Below, piece after piece: positions 20,177-28,035 of a stretch of DNA of 64,000 nucleotides. The notes under the pieces were generated by a model. It saw only the letters and a program-made list of their open reading frames with translations. It was not told the DNA's origin and searched no databases. Each line of letters begins with the position of its first letter. Positions within the stretch are counted from its first letter, which is position 1. The stretch is from assembly GCF_037893185.1 (NCBI RefSeq), contig NZ_CP140772.1, positions 4,402,001 to 4,466,000 on the forward strand, in the 5' to 3' direction. The translations under genes and the position numbers were made by a program. Source of the stretch: Chitinophaga sp. 180180018-3. GTDB lineage: Bacteria > Bacteroidota > Bacteroidia > Chitinophagales > Chitinophagaceae.

Positions 20177-20545
20177 ATGCTATTACTGTGGCTTAAAAAA
20201 ACAAACATGCTTCCCTGGCCAATGAGATTGGAATGTTTATCATCGAGCATTGAGAACCTACAGATCTATACAACTGTGGCAAGTACATTGCGCGAAGACC
20301 TGTTGAATTTGGTAGATGCCGACCCACTGAAGAACGTTCCAGACATTATCCTGCAAATGGAAAAAAATAGCGCAGACAGGATTGTTGCTACATACGGTAT
20401 TCAGGCATTTTTTTTCAAAATCAGCTACCAGTGCGTCGTTACACTTGATCTTACTAAATGCTTAAATCATGCCCAAAAACTACACAAACACTTCCGTTTA
20501 CCAGGCAGCAGCCGGGCGTCTCGATTTTGTGTATACCCATTTTGA
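20177..20545 (+). CDS. Doubtful hypothetical ORF upstream of the IbrA-like gene
   Basis: 122 residues, no recognised domain, no signal peptide. The middle part (SIENLQIYTTVASTLREDLL, then DPLKNVPDIILQMEKNSADR) reads like helical protein. The last 26 residues overlap the start of the IbrA-like gene in another frame and look out of frame. It may be the surviving part of an upstream gene that ran into the pair after a deletion or frameshift. No start-site support was found. Low confidence that it is expressed. Confidence 0.3.
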   Translation: MLLLWLKKTNMLPWPMRLECLSSSIENLQIYTTVASTLREDLLNLVDADPLKNVPDIILQMEKNSADRIVATYGIQAFFFKISYQCVVTLDLTKCLNHAQKLHKHFRLPGSSRASRFCVYPF

Positions 20546-21695
20546 CAGAATATATATTTCTTTCAGTGGCGGCAAAGACAGTGGCGTAATGCTTCATATG
20601 GCCATTGATGCAGCCCGTAGGCATAACAAGCTGCCAGTGCATGTCCTTATCATTGACCTGGAAGCCCAATACCGGCATACAGTGGATTACCTGATGCGCA
20701 TGGTAACAAAGCCTGAAGTAAAAGCATACTGGGTATGCCTTCCTCTTCACTTACGCAATGCTGTAAGCCAATATCAGCCGCATTGGATCTGCTGGGATCA
20801 AGATAAACGCGATGCCTGGATCAGACAGTATCCTGAACATCCGTCAGTGATTTATGATCTGAAGTATTTTCCTTTTTTCCGGAAAGGGATGGAGTTTGAG
20901 GAATTTGTGGTTGAATTTGGAAAATGGTTTGGCCAGGGAGAACAGACAGCTTGCCTGGTGGGCATTCGCACCGACGAAAGCTATAATCGTTACAGAACTA
21001 TTACAAACGTTTCTAAAGCCCGTTACAGGTACAAACAATGGAGTACGGGGATTACAGAAGGCCTATTCAACTTTTATCCTATCTATGATTGGACGACACA
21101 GGATATATGGATCGCTAACGGAAAATATGGCTATGACTACAATAAAATATATGATCTCATGTACCTGGCCGGAGTTCCGCTTTCGCAGATGAGGTTATGC
21201 CAGCCCTATGGAGACGATCAGCGAAAAGGGTTATATCTGTACAAAATACTTGAACCGGAGACCTGGACAAGATTGGTGAACCGGGTAGAGGGCGCTAATT
21301 TTGGTAACCGGTATACCCAAAATAACCGTTCCATATTCGGAAACTTTAAAATCAACTTACCCCGTGGGCATACCTATAAAAGCTATGCTCTTTTTCTCCT
21401 GGACACAATGCCGTCATACATGAAAGCACATTACCTGAGAAAAATAGACAAATTCATGGAATACTGGAAAAGGCATGGCTTTGAAGTCGACATTCCCCAG
21501 ACCGCCAGCCCTCAGCTGGAAGCACAACATAAAGCACCTTCCTGGCGGCGCATTTGTAAGGTATTGCTCAAAAACGATTATTGGTGCAGGGGATTGTCTT
21601 TTACCCAGACGAAAGGAGAAATGGAAAAACAATTGAATATTTTTTTACGAACACCACATTACATATATGATAACACAGATACTGGAGCAAAATAG
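20469..21695 (+). CDS. ibrA: IbrA-like PAPS-reductase-fold protein (DUF3440)
   Basis: 408 residues. The N-terminal domain (about 20-250) is a PP-loop ATP-pyrophosphatase fold of the phosphoadenosine phosphosulfate reductase family, with the signature SFSGGKDSGV at residues 31-40. Further family features are the LIDLEAQYRHTVDY segment near 68, FGKWFG near 150, GIRTDESYNRYRTI near 165 and YDWTTQDIWIANG near 208. The C-terminal DUF3440 part has RLCQPYGDDQRKGL and FRKIN-type helices. IbrA is known as a regulator found with IbrB on prophages and plasmids in enteric bacteria; its chemistry is unsettled. PP-loop enzymes adenylate or sulphur-modify substrates. It overlaps the ParB-like partner by 29 bp. 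The gene symbol rests on family resemblance. Confidence 0.88.
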   Translation: MPKNYTNTSVYQAAAGRLDFVYTHFDRIYISFSGGKDSGVMLHMAIDAARRHNKLPVHVLIIDLEAQYRHTVDYLMRMVTKPEVKAYWVCLPLHLRNAVSQYQPHWICWDQDKRDAWIRQYPEHPSVIYDLKYFPFFRKGMEFEEFVVEFGKWFGQGEQTACLVGIRTDESYNRYRTITNVSKARYRYKQWSTGITEGLFNFYPIYDWTTQDIWIANGKYGYDYNKIYDLMYLAGVPLSQMRLCQPYGDDQRKGLYLYKILEPETWTRLVNRVEGANFGNRYTQNNRSIFGNFKINLPRGHTYKSYALFLLDTMPSYMKAHYLRKIDKFMEYWKRHGFEVDIPQTASPQLEAQHKAPSWRRICKVLLKNDYWCRGLSFTQTKGEMEKQLNIFLRTPHYIYDNTDTGAK

Positions 21696-22269
21696 GCATG
21701 CCCCTTTTGAAAAAAAGGTGGATATTTTTAACATGATCACCCAACAACTATATGAATTTATCGGTTTAGAGCATCCCGCCCTAAACGTTCAGCTTATCCC
21801 TATAGATCGAGTAGAAGGCAACGATTACAACCCTAATAAAGTTGCTCCACCAGAAATGAGATTATTGGAGCTCTCCATACGAAAAGATGGATTGACAATG
21901 CCCATAGTAGTAGCTACCGAACAGAAAGAAAAAAACTGGGTAGTCGTAGACGGTTTCCATCGCACTATTGTGTGCAAGAATAATGCTGTGATCAAAGAAG
22001 GGTTGAAAGGTTATTTGCCAGTTTCGCGTCTGAATAAGACCATTGAAAACCGTGTAGCTTCTACCGTAAGACATAATATGGCACGTGGTACGCATCAGGT
22101 GGAATTGTCTGCCGAGCTGGTGACCTTTCTTAAAAGAAATGATTGGTCCAATACCCGGATCGGAGAAGAACTGGGTATGGACTCCGATGAAGTATTGAGA
22201 CTAAAGCAGATTACCGGTCTGGCAGAAGCCTTCCAGGACAAGGAATTTTCCAAATCCTGGGAAATATAA
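21667..22269 (+). CDS. ibrB: IbrB-like ParB/Srx-fold protein
   Basis: 200 residues. Residues about 45-140 form a ParB N-terminal-like domain: IPIDRVEGNDYNPN, LELSIRKDGLTMPIVV, then the nucleotide-binding motif VVDGFHRTIV (GFHR replaces the GxRR/GEHR of ParB). The C-terminal part (about 150-195) is a helix-turn-helix type module (WSNTRIGEELGMDSDEVLRL). ParB/Srx folds bind CTP or ATP; some act as nucleases or kinases. The pairing and overlap with the IbrA-like gene identify the IbrAB couple. In enteric bacteria the pair activates surface-protein genes; here no such target is adjacent, so another role, for example DNA-linked stress or phage response, is possible but unproven. Confidence 0.85.
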   Translation: MITQILEQNRHAPFEKKVDIFNMITQQLYEFIGLEHPALNVQLIPIDRVEGNDYNPNKVAPPEMRLLELSIRKDGLTMPIVVATEQKEKNWVVVDGFHRTIVCKNNAVIKEGLKGYLPVSRLNKTIENRVASTVRHNMARGTHQVELSAELVTFLKRNDWSNTRIGEELGMDSDEVLRLKQITGLAEAFQDKEFSKSWEI

Positions 22270-22317
22270 GTGGATTGGGAAGACAGATCATTAGTAAAAC
22301 AACCTTAGATAGGTTTG

Positions 22318-22536
22318 CTATCTTATTTCACCACCGGTACCAGGTGGTTTATCGCGTTGATTCCAGTCAAGATATTTTCCCTCGTTTATTCTGGCGAAGG
22401 TATTGACGTCTTGCGCCAACAGGCGGACAAAATAGGCATCATACCATCTGGAAGAAAGCTCAGGCTTTAATTTACAATAGGAATATTTTCTCAAAATCTG
22501 TTTTATAGTTAAGGATGTAAATATGGCTGATAACCC
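22318..22536 (-). pseudogene. 3' remnant of an unidentified gene
   Basis: A 72-codon minus-strand frame with no Met start, opened by an in-frame stop at 22537-22539. Its last part is strongly protein-like (RWYDAYFVRLLAQDV, then GKYLDWNQRDKPPGTGG). It ends 48 bp from the convergent IbrB-like stop. It appears to be the C-terminal piece of a gene whose 5' part was replaced when the small exported-protein gene's upstream region was joined here. I do not recognise the family. Confidence 0.4.
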
Positions 22537-22577
22537 TTATGTAGGCAGCTTATTTTGACCTTTAAATATATAACAGT

Positions 22578-22784
22578 ATGATTAACAGAAAATTTTTTGC
22601 AGTAGTTCTGGCGATGGCCATTACCTATACTTCTGTAGCAGGGGCGTCGGTTCAACAACCACAACAGGGAAAGCCGAAAAAGGACACGAGTTGGAAACCT
22701 GGCAGTAAGAAAGGTGGTGAATTGCATCAGCCTCCGGTAAAAAGTAAAAAAGACTCTACTAGTAAACCCAGGAAGAAGCAGTAG
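22578..22784 (+). CDS. Small basic exported protein
   Basis: 68 residues. The first 23 are a clear Sec signal peptide (FFAVVLAMAITYTSVAGA), followed by a short, lysine-, proline- and serine-rich tail with the repeated motif KKDxxxKP (KKDTSWKPGSKK and KKDSTSKPRKK). There is no globular domain. Such tiny basic secreted proteins are common in Chitinophagaceae and uncharacterised. The mature chain would be about 45 residues and highly positive, so it could bind nucleic acid, lipopolysaccharide or cell wall. That is inference. It stands alone, with a gap of 226 bp to the next gene. Confidence 0.6.
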   Translation: MINRKFFAVVLAMAITYTSVAGASVQQPQQGKPKKDTSWKPGSKKGGELHQPPVKSKKDSTSKPRKKQ

Positions 22785-23010
22785 TTTTTAGAATGGCGGA
22801 ATAATAACGGTCTGTTGCAACTGTGACGGGCCTTTTTGCTGTTGAATGAACACAAAGCAACTCTTCAAAAAAATACAAACAAATGGAGGGATAGAAAAAA
22901 ATATCCGTCTATAACGTGTAGCACCTGTTCTGTACTGTTTACCGCTGCCTGGTTCTTTCAATTCTACCAATGACGGGTAGGACGTTACGATTCATTCTAA
23001 ACTCATTCAT

Positions 23011-23304
23011 GTGGTGGCAGAAGACCTTTATAAGCAATTCAAATCTGCATTTGAACAATATTATGCTCCACTTTGTAAATACACATTTAATTTCACAAAG
23101 CAGCAGCATGCTTGTGAAGACATAGTGCAGGAAGTATTTGTAAGAATCTGGGGGAATCCTCCCGATTTGGTGTGGACTGGTATCATGCGATATTATTTAT
23201 TTACTGCTGTTCGTAACAATTGTATTACTTATTTACGCAACCTGCAGCGTCTACCAACTTATTGTCCTGTCCGATCATCAACTCGTAGTCCTTTTCTTTT
23301 TTAA
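23011..23304 (+). pseudogene. Truncated ECF sigma factor (region 2 only)
   Basis: 97 residues. The start and sigma region 2 are intact (FEQYYAPLCKYTFNFTK, CEDIVQEVFVRIWGNP, then YYLFTAVRNNCITYLRN), matching residues 10-85 of normal Bacteroidota ECF sigmas. After LRNLQRL the frame runs into 13 unrelated residues and a stop. Region 4, needed to recognise the -35 element, is absent, and only 54 bp separate the stop from the FecR start, too little to hold it. A deletion of about 250-300 bases is the simplest reading. The partner FecR and receptor genes remain open, so the locus may be orphaned or served by another sigma factor. Confidence 0.75.
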
Positions 23305-23358
23305 CATTTATAGGAAAATGATAGTCTTTCTTATTTTATTGTACAGGAGGAGGTAGCC

Positions 23359-24390
23359 ATGAAGAAAATGCCTACAAAAATAGAAGAAATTATTATTAAA
23401 GAACTCCAGGATGGACTGCAGATGGCTGAGCACAGGTTGCTTGAACGGTGGCGACAGCAATCCTGGGAGAATGATCATGAATTCCTGCAAATACTTAAGA
23501 TCTGGAATCTATGCAACACATTATTATTGACCAATAGTAAACCGATAAATAGATATTTTGATACAGCCCGTGCCTGGGAAAAGATAAACATGCTAATCCT
23601 TGATACAGTTAAACCTGAATTAGACTTAGCTCGAAACTTCACCTCGCGGCCAGCAGGCAGGCGGGTGCCAATACCTAAAGCAGTACTTGCCATGGCAGCC
23701 TGCGTGGCGGCCATTCTGCTTGCCGGGTGGTGGCCCAGTCTCGAACCATCCCCGGATTTACAAACCGTCACTGCTGAAAAAGCCAGCCGCTATCTCATCC
23801 TGCCCGATGGTACTAATGTCCGGCTTCGCAAAGGAGCTACCATCCGCTTTCCCAAGACTTTTCTTCGTAACAAACGCAGGGTACTACTTTCCGGAGAAGC
23901 CTTCTTCGACGTGAAATCATCGGTATATCATCCATTTCGCATCCAAATGGCCAGGTCCACCATTGAAGTACTCGGCACATCATTTCTTGCCAGCGCCAAC
24001 GCTCAATCTGACCGGGTAGTGTTGATCGCAGGCAAAATATTGCTGGTACCCAAACAGGATCCGCAAAAGCAATGCATTCTCCTCCCCAGCCAGGAGCTAT
24101 TACTTACCGACAATAATTTGGAGGTAAAAACCATCAGTGACTCCACCCGTTGTTTTGGGGAACCTGATACTCTCAGTTTCTCAAAGACACCTTTGAAACA
24201 GGTTGTCCAGGAGATTTCATGGCATTTTGGAACACCTATTGTCTTAGCTGGCAGCCTGCTACCTAAATCCGAAGAGATTACTGTAACGGCAACCTTCGGT
24301 AAACAGACACTTACGCAGGTATTGGGTGAATTAACACTACTTACCGGACTGCATTGCCGCCGCCAGCAGGGCACTGTTATTTTATATTAA
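23359..24390 (+). CDS. FecR-family anti-sigma regulator
   Basis: 343 residues from an ATG preceded by a strong AGGAGGAGG ribosome site (23344-23352). The N-terminal anti-sigma region covers 1-110, one membrane segment about 111-126 (AVLAMAACVAAILLAGWW), then the FecR domain (LPDGTNVRLRKGATIRFP, LSGEAFFDVKS, IEVLGTSFLA) and a C-terminal DUF4974 domain (TLSFSKTPLKQVVQEIS). The anti-sigma part lacks some of the usual acidic positions seen in the two other FecR proteins of the window, though this was judged by eye. It overlaps the annotated start of the next gene by 37 bp. Its cognate sigma factor upstream is truncated. Confidence 0.9.
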   Translation: MKKMPTKIEEIIIKELQDGLQMAEHRLLERWRQQSWENDHEFLQILKIWNLCNTLLLTNSKPINRYFDTARAWEKINMLILDTVKPELDLARNFTSRPAGRRVPIPKAVLAMAACVAAILLAGWWPSLEPSPDLQTVTAEKASRYLILPDGTNVRLRKGATIRFPKTFLRNKRRVLLSGEAFFDVKSSVYHPFRIQMARSTIEVLGTSFLASANAQSDRVVLIAGKILLVPKQDPQKQCILLPSQELLLTDNNLEVKTISDSTRCFGEPDTLSFSKTPLKQVVQEISWHFGTPIVLAGSLLPKSEEITVTATFGKQTLTQVLGELTLLTGLHCRRQQGTVILY

Positions 24391-27065
24391 TCCATATAGG
24401 GCTCATACAGCGTTGTGATGTACATATTAACTCAAAAATCACTGGCGGCGAATCACCGTCCAGGGGATATTTTGTATTTAATGGATTTAAACAAGGTATC
24501 TTCCTCACCTTTCTATTCTTTTTAAGCGCTGCCAGTATGAAAGTACATGCGCAGCTACTACAAAGGAAATTGAGTCTTCCGGCCATAAGTGGGCCAATCT
24601 CGACTATCCTCGATAAAATAAGCGATTATAGTGGTATTATAATCGAGTATTCTCCTTACTATATCCATGCAGACAGCGTAGTAACTGCTGGCCAAGGGAA
24701 ATACAGCCTTGGTGCTCTTCTTTTTAAACTGCTGGCCCGGCAAAAAGTCCGTATAGAAGAAAGAAATAATAAAATCATTCTGGTGCCCTCAGATTTGGAT
24801 TTATCTGAGGTAACTTCACCGCGATATCCGCTTTACGGCTTTACGATAGAAGAAGGCAGTCGGGAAGCCATACCCTATGCCATCGTTAGGGATCTGGAAT
24901 CCGGACAAATATGTCAATCCAACAGGTTCGGATACTACAATTTAAATCTGATGGCTGGCAAACATTACATATTGGTAAAGCGAATAGGACATCCAGGCCG
25001 AACAGTGGTAGCATCTGTCTTTGCTGCTACAAAACAGGATCTGATCATCCCCCCCGTGTTGCTACCTGAGGTGAAAGTGGGTGCAAATAGTATGTTACCA
25101 AAGGATGGAGGTTCCAGGGTAGAAAAGTACCTTTCCGGGGCGTACAATAATTTCCTGGGAGAAAGTGATCCTGTCCGGTCATTAAACCTGCTACCTGGCA
25201 ATACAGAAGCGCAAGAAACCACCGGTAAGCTCATTGTAAGAGGTGGAGATCCTGATCAAAATATTTTCCTTCTGGATGGTAACCAGGTATTTAATCCAAG
25301 CCACCTGCTTGGAGAAATCTCCGTTATTAGTGCAAACTCCGTCAGCTCTATCCGACAGTTTAAAAATGACTTCCCCAGCCGGTTTGATGGCGCCCTATCC
25401 TCCTTTACAGAAGTGAGTACCAGGGAAGGGAATATGAGTAAATGGGGAGGGGAAGCGCAAGTCGGCCAGCTGGCCGGCTCCCTGGCAATAAACGGTCCGT
25501 TGATAAAGCAACGTACTACGCTCATGACTTCGATACGTCATAGCTGGTCTAATCCATTACTAAACATCCTGGATGATGATTACCGGCTCCGGTTTTATGA
25601 CATCCATTTCAAAATAACCCACCTCATTGACCAGAAAAATAAACTAATGATTAGTGGCTACATGGGTAAGGACCGACTGAACCTGCGACAATATGATTAT
25701 CAGAACCTGCAGGTGTGGGGTAATAAGATGGCAACTGTTAACTGGAATCATTTGATAGGCACCAGGTCATTTGTAAACACGATCCTCAATGTGAGTAGAT
25801 ATAGTAATCTGGCAGGAATGAAATTTTCCCTGTCAGGTGATTCCACGGGACAGCAAAGTAGTAAGGTCTTTAATAACTTCGCCTCCATAGAAAAGTATGA
25901 GGGTAAATCTCAATTTGAATTGAATACCAGTACGAACATGCAGTTTCGTTTTGGTGGGAAGGCTGCCTACACAATCATCCACCCCTTCAGCACTAATATA
26001 TCGCCTGAATTCAGGGAAGAGATTGATTACTATAAACCGATGAAACCATTAAGATTCAAGGAGTTTTCTTTATACGTTGAAAGCGAATTCCATATTGGTA
26101 ACGTTTTACTCTTCAGGCCAGGAGTAAATTTCAGCGCCTACAAATTCAGAGATTACCACAACAATGCAGTTCAACCAAGATTTTTTGCCTCATTAATGAT
26201 CAGCAAACGCCAGCAGATCTTCCTCTCCTACTCCAGGATGACCCAATACTTACACCAGGTATCAAGCCCCTTCCTAGGTATAAACAGTGAATGTTGGGTG
26301 CCCAGTACTAAGCTATTGCGGCCAGCAGAAAGTGACATGCTGAATATGGGCTATCATTTCAGCGACAAAAAAGGTACTTCTTTGTCAGCGGAGGTCTACT
26401 ACAAGCAAATGAAAAATATCACCAATTTCGCAGAGCGAGGTAATATTTTTTTTGATGAAAATTCATGGGAAAGAGACATCCGGGCTGGTAAAGGATGGAG
26501 TTATGGCACCGAGTTGCTTGGCATAAAGAAAATCGATAAATGGCAACTTCAATTATCCTATGCTCTATCCTGGAGCCAGCGTCAGTTTATTGGTATCAAC
26601 GAGGGTAAAAGATATCCCTTTCGCTATGACAGGCGCCATAACCTGAATGTGACCGTCAACTTTAACCCGGTGAGAAAACTTGACCTGAGTCTCGTATGGT
26701 ACTTCAGCTCAGGTGACTGGCTGCCATTGCCTCCTGAGATAAAACCCGACTTCAATAGGCCTGCTTCCGGAGCAGCAGGCAACACGGATCCGGATAGCGG
26801 AAATGCTTTTATTTTTGAGAGGTCATCTTATGTTTTTAAGCGCACTCCAGGCTATCACCGCCTTAACATTAATGCTAACTACTCGTTTCTTTCCGGCCGC
26901 CAGCTAAGGCATAAGATATCAGCGGGGGTATATAATGCTTATCGGGCAGACCGTAAATACCTGATGGATATATGGAATTTGGAGAATGATGATTATAACA
27001 CCACTTTCTCAGCAAACCGGATTTTTAATTTCACTTTCTATTTGGCATATGGTATCAAATTTTAA
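24354..27065 (+). CDS. STN-domain TonB-dependent receptor
   Basis: 903 residues from the first ATG, which lies inside the FecR gene. No better in-frame ATG exists before the signal peptide (about residues 48-66, GIFLTFLFFLSAASMKVHA), so this start, a non-ATG start, or an unusual leader is used. An STN domain (about 70-135, LLQRKLSLPAISGPISTI) is followed by a carboxypeptidase-regulatory region, the plug (about 235-350, GKLIVRGGDPDQNIFLLDGN) and a compact barrel ending YLAYGIKF. The layout is the FecA/FhuE-like sensor receptor. It lies in the half-sigma signalling locus and before the metal-efflux operon. A metal-chelate ligand is possible but not shown. Confidence 0.9.
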   Translation: MPPPAGHCYFILIHIGLIQRCDVHINSKITGGESPSRGYFVFNGFKQGIFLTFLFFLSAASMKVHAQLLQRKLSLPAISGPISTILDKISDYSGIIIEYSPYYIHADSVVTAGQGKYSLGALLFKLLARQKVRIEERNNKIILVPSDLDLSEVTSPRYPLYGFTIEEGSREAIPYAIVRDLESGQICQSNRFGYYNLNLMAGKHYILVKRIGHPGRTVVASVFAATKQDLIIPPVLLPEVKVGANSMLPKDGGSRVEKYLSGAYNNFLGESDPVRSLNLLPGNTEAQETTGKLIVRGGDPDQNIFLLDGNQVFNPSHLLGEISVISANSVSSIRQFKNDFPSRFDGALSSFTEVSTREGNMSKWGGEAQVGQLAGSLAINGPLIKQRTTLMTSIRHSWSNPLLNILDDDYRLRFYDIHFKITHLIDQKNKLMISGYMGKDRLNLRQYDYQNLQVWGNKMATVNWNHLIGTRSFVNTILNVSRYSNLAGMKFSLSGDSTGQQSSKVFNNFASIEKYEGKSQFELNTSTNMQFRFGGKAAYTIIHPFSTNISPEFREEIDYYKPMKPLRFKEFSLYVESEFHIGNVLLFRPGVNFSAYKFRDYHNNAVQPRFFASLMISKRQQIFLSYSRMTQYLHQVSSPFLGINSECWVPSTKLLRPAESDMLNMGYHFSDKKGTSLSAEVYYKQMKNITNFAERGNIFFDENSWERDIRAGKGWSYGTELLGIKKIDKWQLQLSYALSWSQRQFIGINEGKRYPFRYDRRHNLNVTVNFNPVRKLDLSLVWYFSSGDWLPLPPEIKPDFNRPASGAAGNTDPDSGNAFIFERSSYVFKRTPGYHRLNINANYSFLSGRQLRHKISAGVYNAYRADRKYLMDIWNLENDDYNTTFSANRIFNFTFYLAYGIKF

Positions 27066-27598
27066 TTTTTATATGGTTGTAGGAACTTTTCACCAGGTTT
27101 CGTTTTAAGTAATGAGGAAGGGATATCTCCGATTACGCTTAATACCCAGCCCTTCCTACCCAGATATCGGTATGGTAAAACCTACATTGCTCACACTAAG
27201 GTGCCACATCTGTGGTACCTTTTTTTGTAAGTAAGCAGGAAGTTTGGACAACGTTGTGTTATTAATAATAGATTGCGACCAGATTGCACCGGAGTTCAAC
27301 TCGTTCCGGTTGTAGGATCATATTTGCGATAAGCCGCTGATTAAAAAATGACCTGCCTAAATCGTGCTTGCATTTTTTGATGCTCCTAGCACAGGTCTTG
27401 TTTATATTTAATACCACTTTTCTATAAGCCTAAGGCAGAAAGAGAAAGCCTGTTTTCTGTTTGGAAATAAATGCTATTTGTTAAAGAACTGTTTAATCTT
27501 CCACCTGCAATAGGAACCTGCACTGATCTAATGTTATTACGGTAATAACCAGCTGTCAAGCTGGTTCGTGCAATTTTCTAATAAAAATCTAATATGTC
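27066..27598. other. Intergenic gap with terminator and no gene
   Basis: 533 bases. It holds the terminator at 27199-27227 and a small hairpin (CCAGC TGTCAA GCTGG at 27550-27565) shortly before the DUF4397 gene. No coding frame longer than chance was seen. Confidence 0.5.
27199..27227 (+). terminator. Intrinsic terminator after the STN receptor gene
   Basis: The arms AGGTGCCACA (27199-27208) and TGTGGTACCT (27211-27220) pair over ten positions with one G-U, then TTTTTT follows. The inner pairs must open to form a loop. It is 134 bp after the receptor stop. Confidence 0.75.
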
Positions 27599-27910
27599 AT
27601 GAAAAAAAACAATAACCTGGTGATAGCAGTATTCCTGTTAGCAATACCGATTGTTTTCACGACTGCCTGTAGCAAAAAGAAGGATAATAATACAAAGACA
27701 ACCATTAAAAGTGCTCAGCTGCAAATAGTTCATGCTACACCAAAGGTGGGAGAACTGCAGTTAGAAGTAGATGGGAAAAAGACTCCCCATAAAGTCCGGT
27801 ATTTAAACACTTCTAAGCCATATGCTGTCATTCAGACAGGAAATGCCGCCGCCATAACATTTTTAACAGCCAGTAAGTATCACAACATTGCTCGATATCC
27901 CCAGTTTTAA
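27599..27910 (+). CDS. Short DUF4397-type lipoprotein, probably truncated
   Basis: 103 residues. The lipobox is VFTTACSKKK (Cys at 24). The region about 38-80 (AQLQIVHATPKVGELQLEVDG) is the first strand pair of a DUF4397 domain, which normally occurs in proteins of about 200-250 residues. Here the frame stops after about 60 residues of domain. Downstream, a frame with no start ends in ALQQVQEMNWGYSPGSTN at about 27959-28032, which may be the lost C-terminal end. A frameshifted or internally deleted gene is therefore likely. It sits between the receptor and the efflux operon; coupling to either is uncertain. Confidence 0.55.
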   Translation: MKKNNNLVIAVFLLAIPIVFTTACSKKKDNNTKTTIKSAQLQIVHATPKVGELQLEVDGKKTPHKVRYLNTSKPYAVIQTGNAAAITFLTASKYHNIARYPQF

Positions 27911-28035
27911 ACTGGATGATCAGAGGCCTCTTTCCCTTTACCTGAGAGGCCTTTCCGGCGCTGCAACAGGTTCAGGAAATGAATTGGGGCTACAGTCCTG
28001 GCAGCACAAATAAAAAAGATTACCAAACATAAGGA

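Noticed and set aside
27901..27952. Terminator after the short DUF4397 gene
   Set aside because: There is a small palindrome (CCAGTTTTAAACTGG) and an 8-bp stem at 27924-27952, but no proper T tract follows, so I do not call it.
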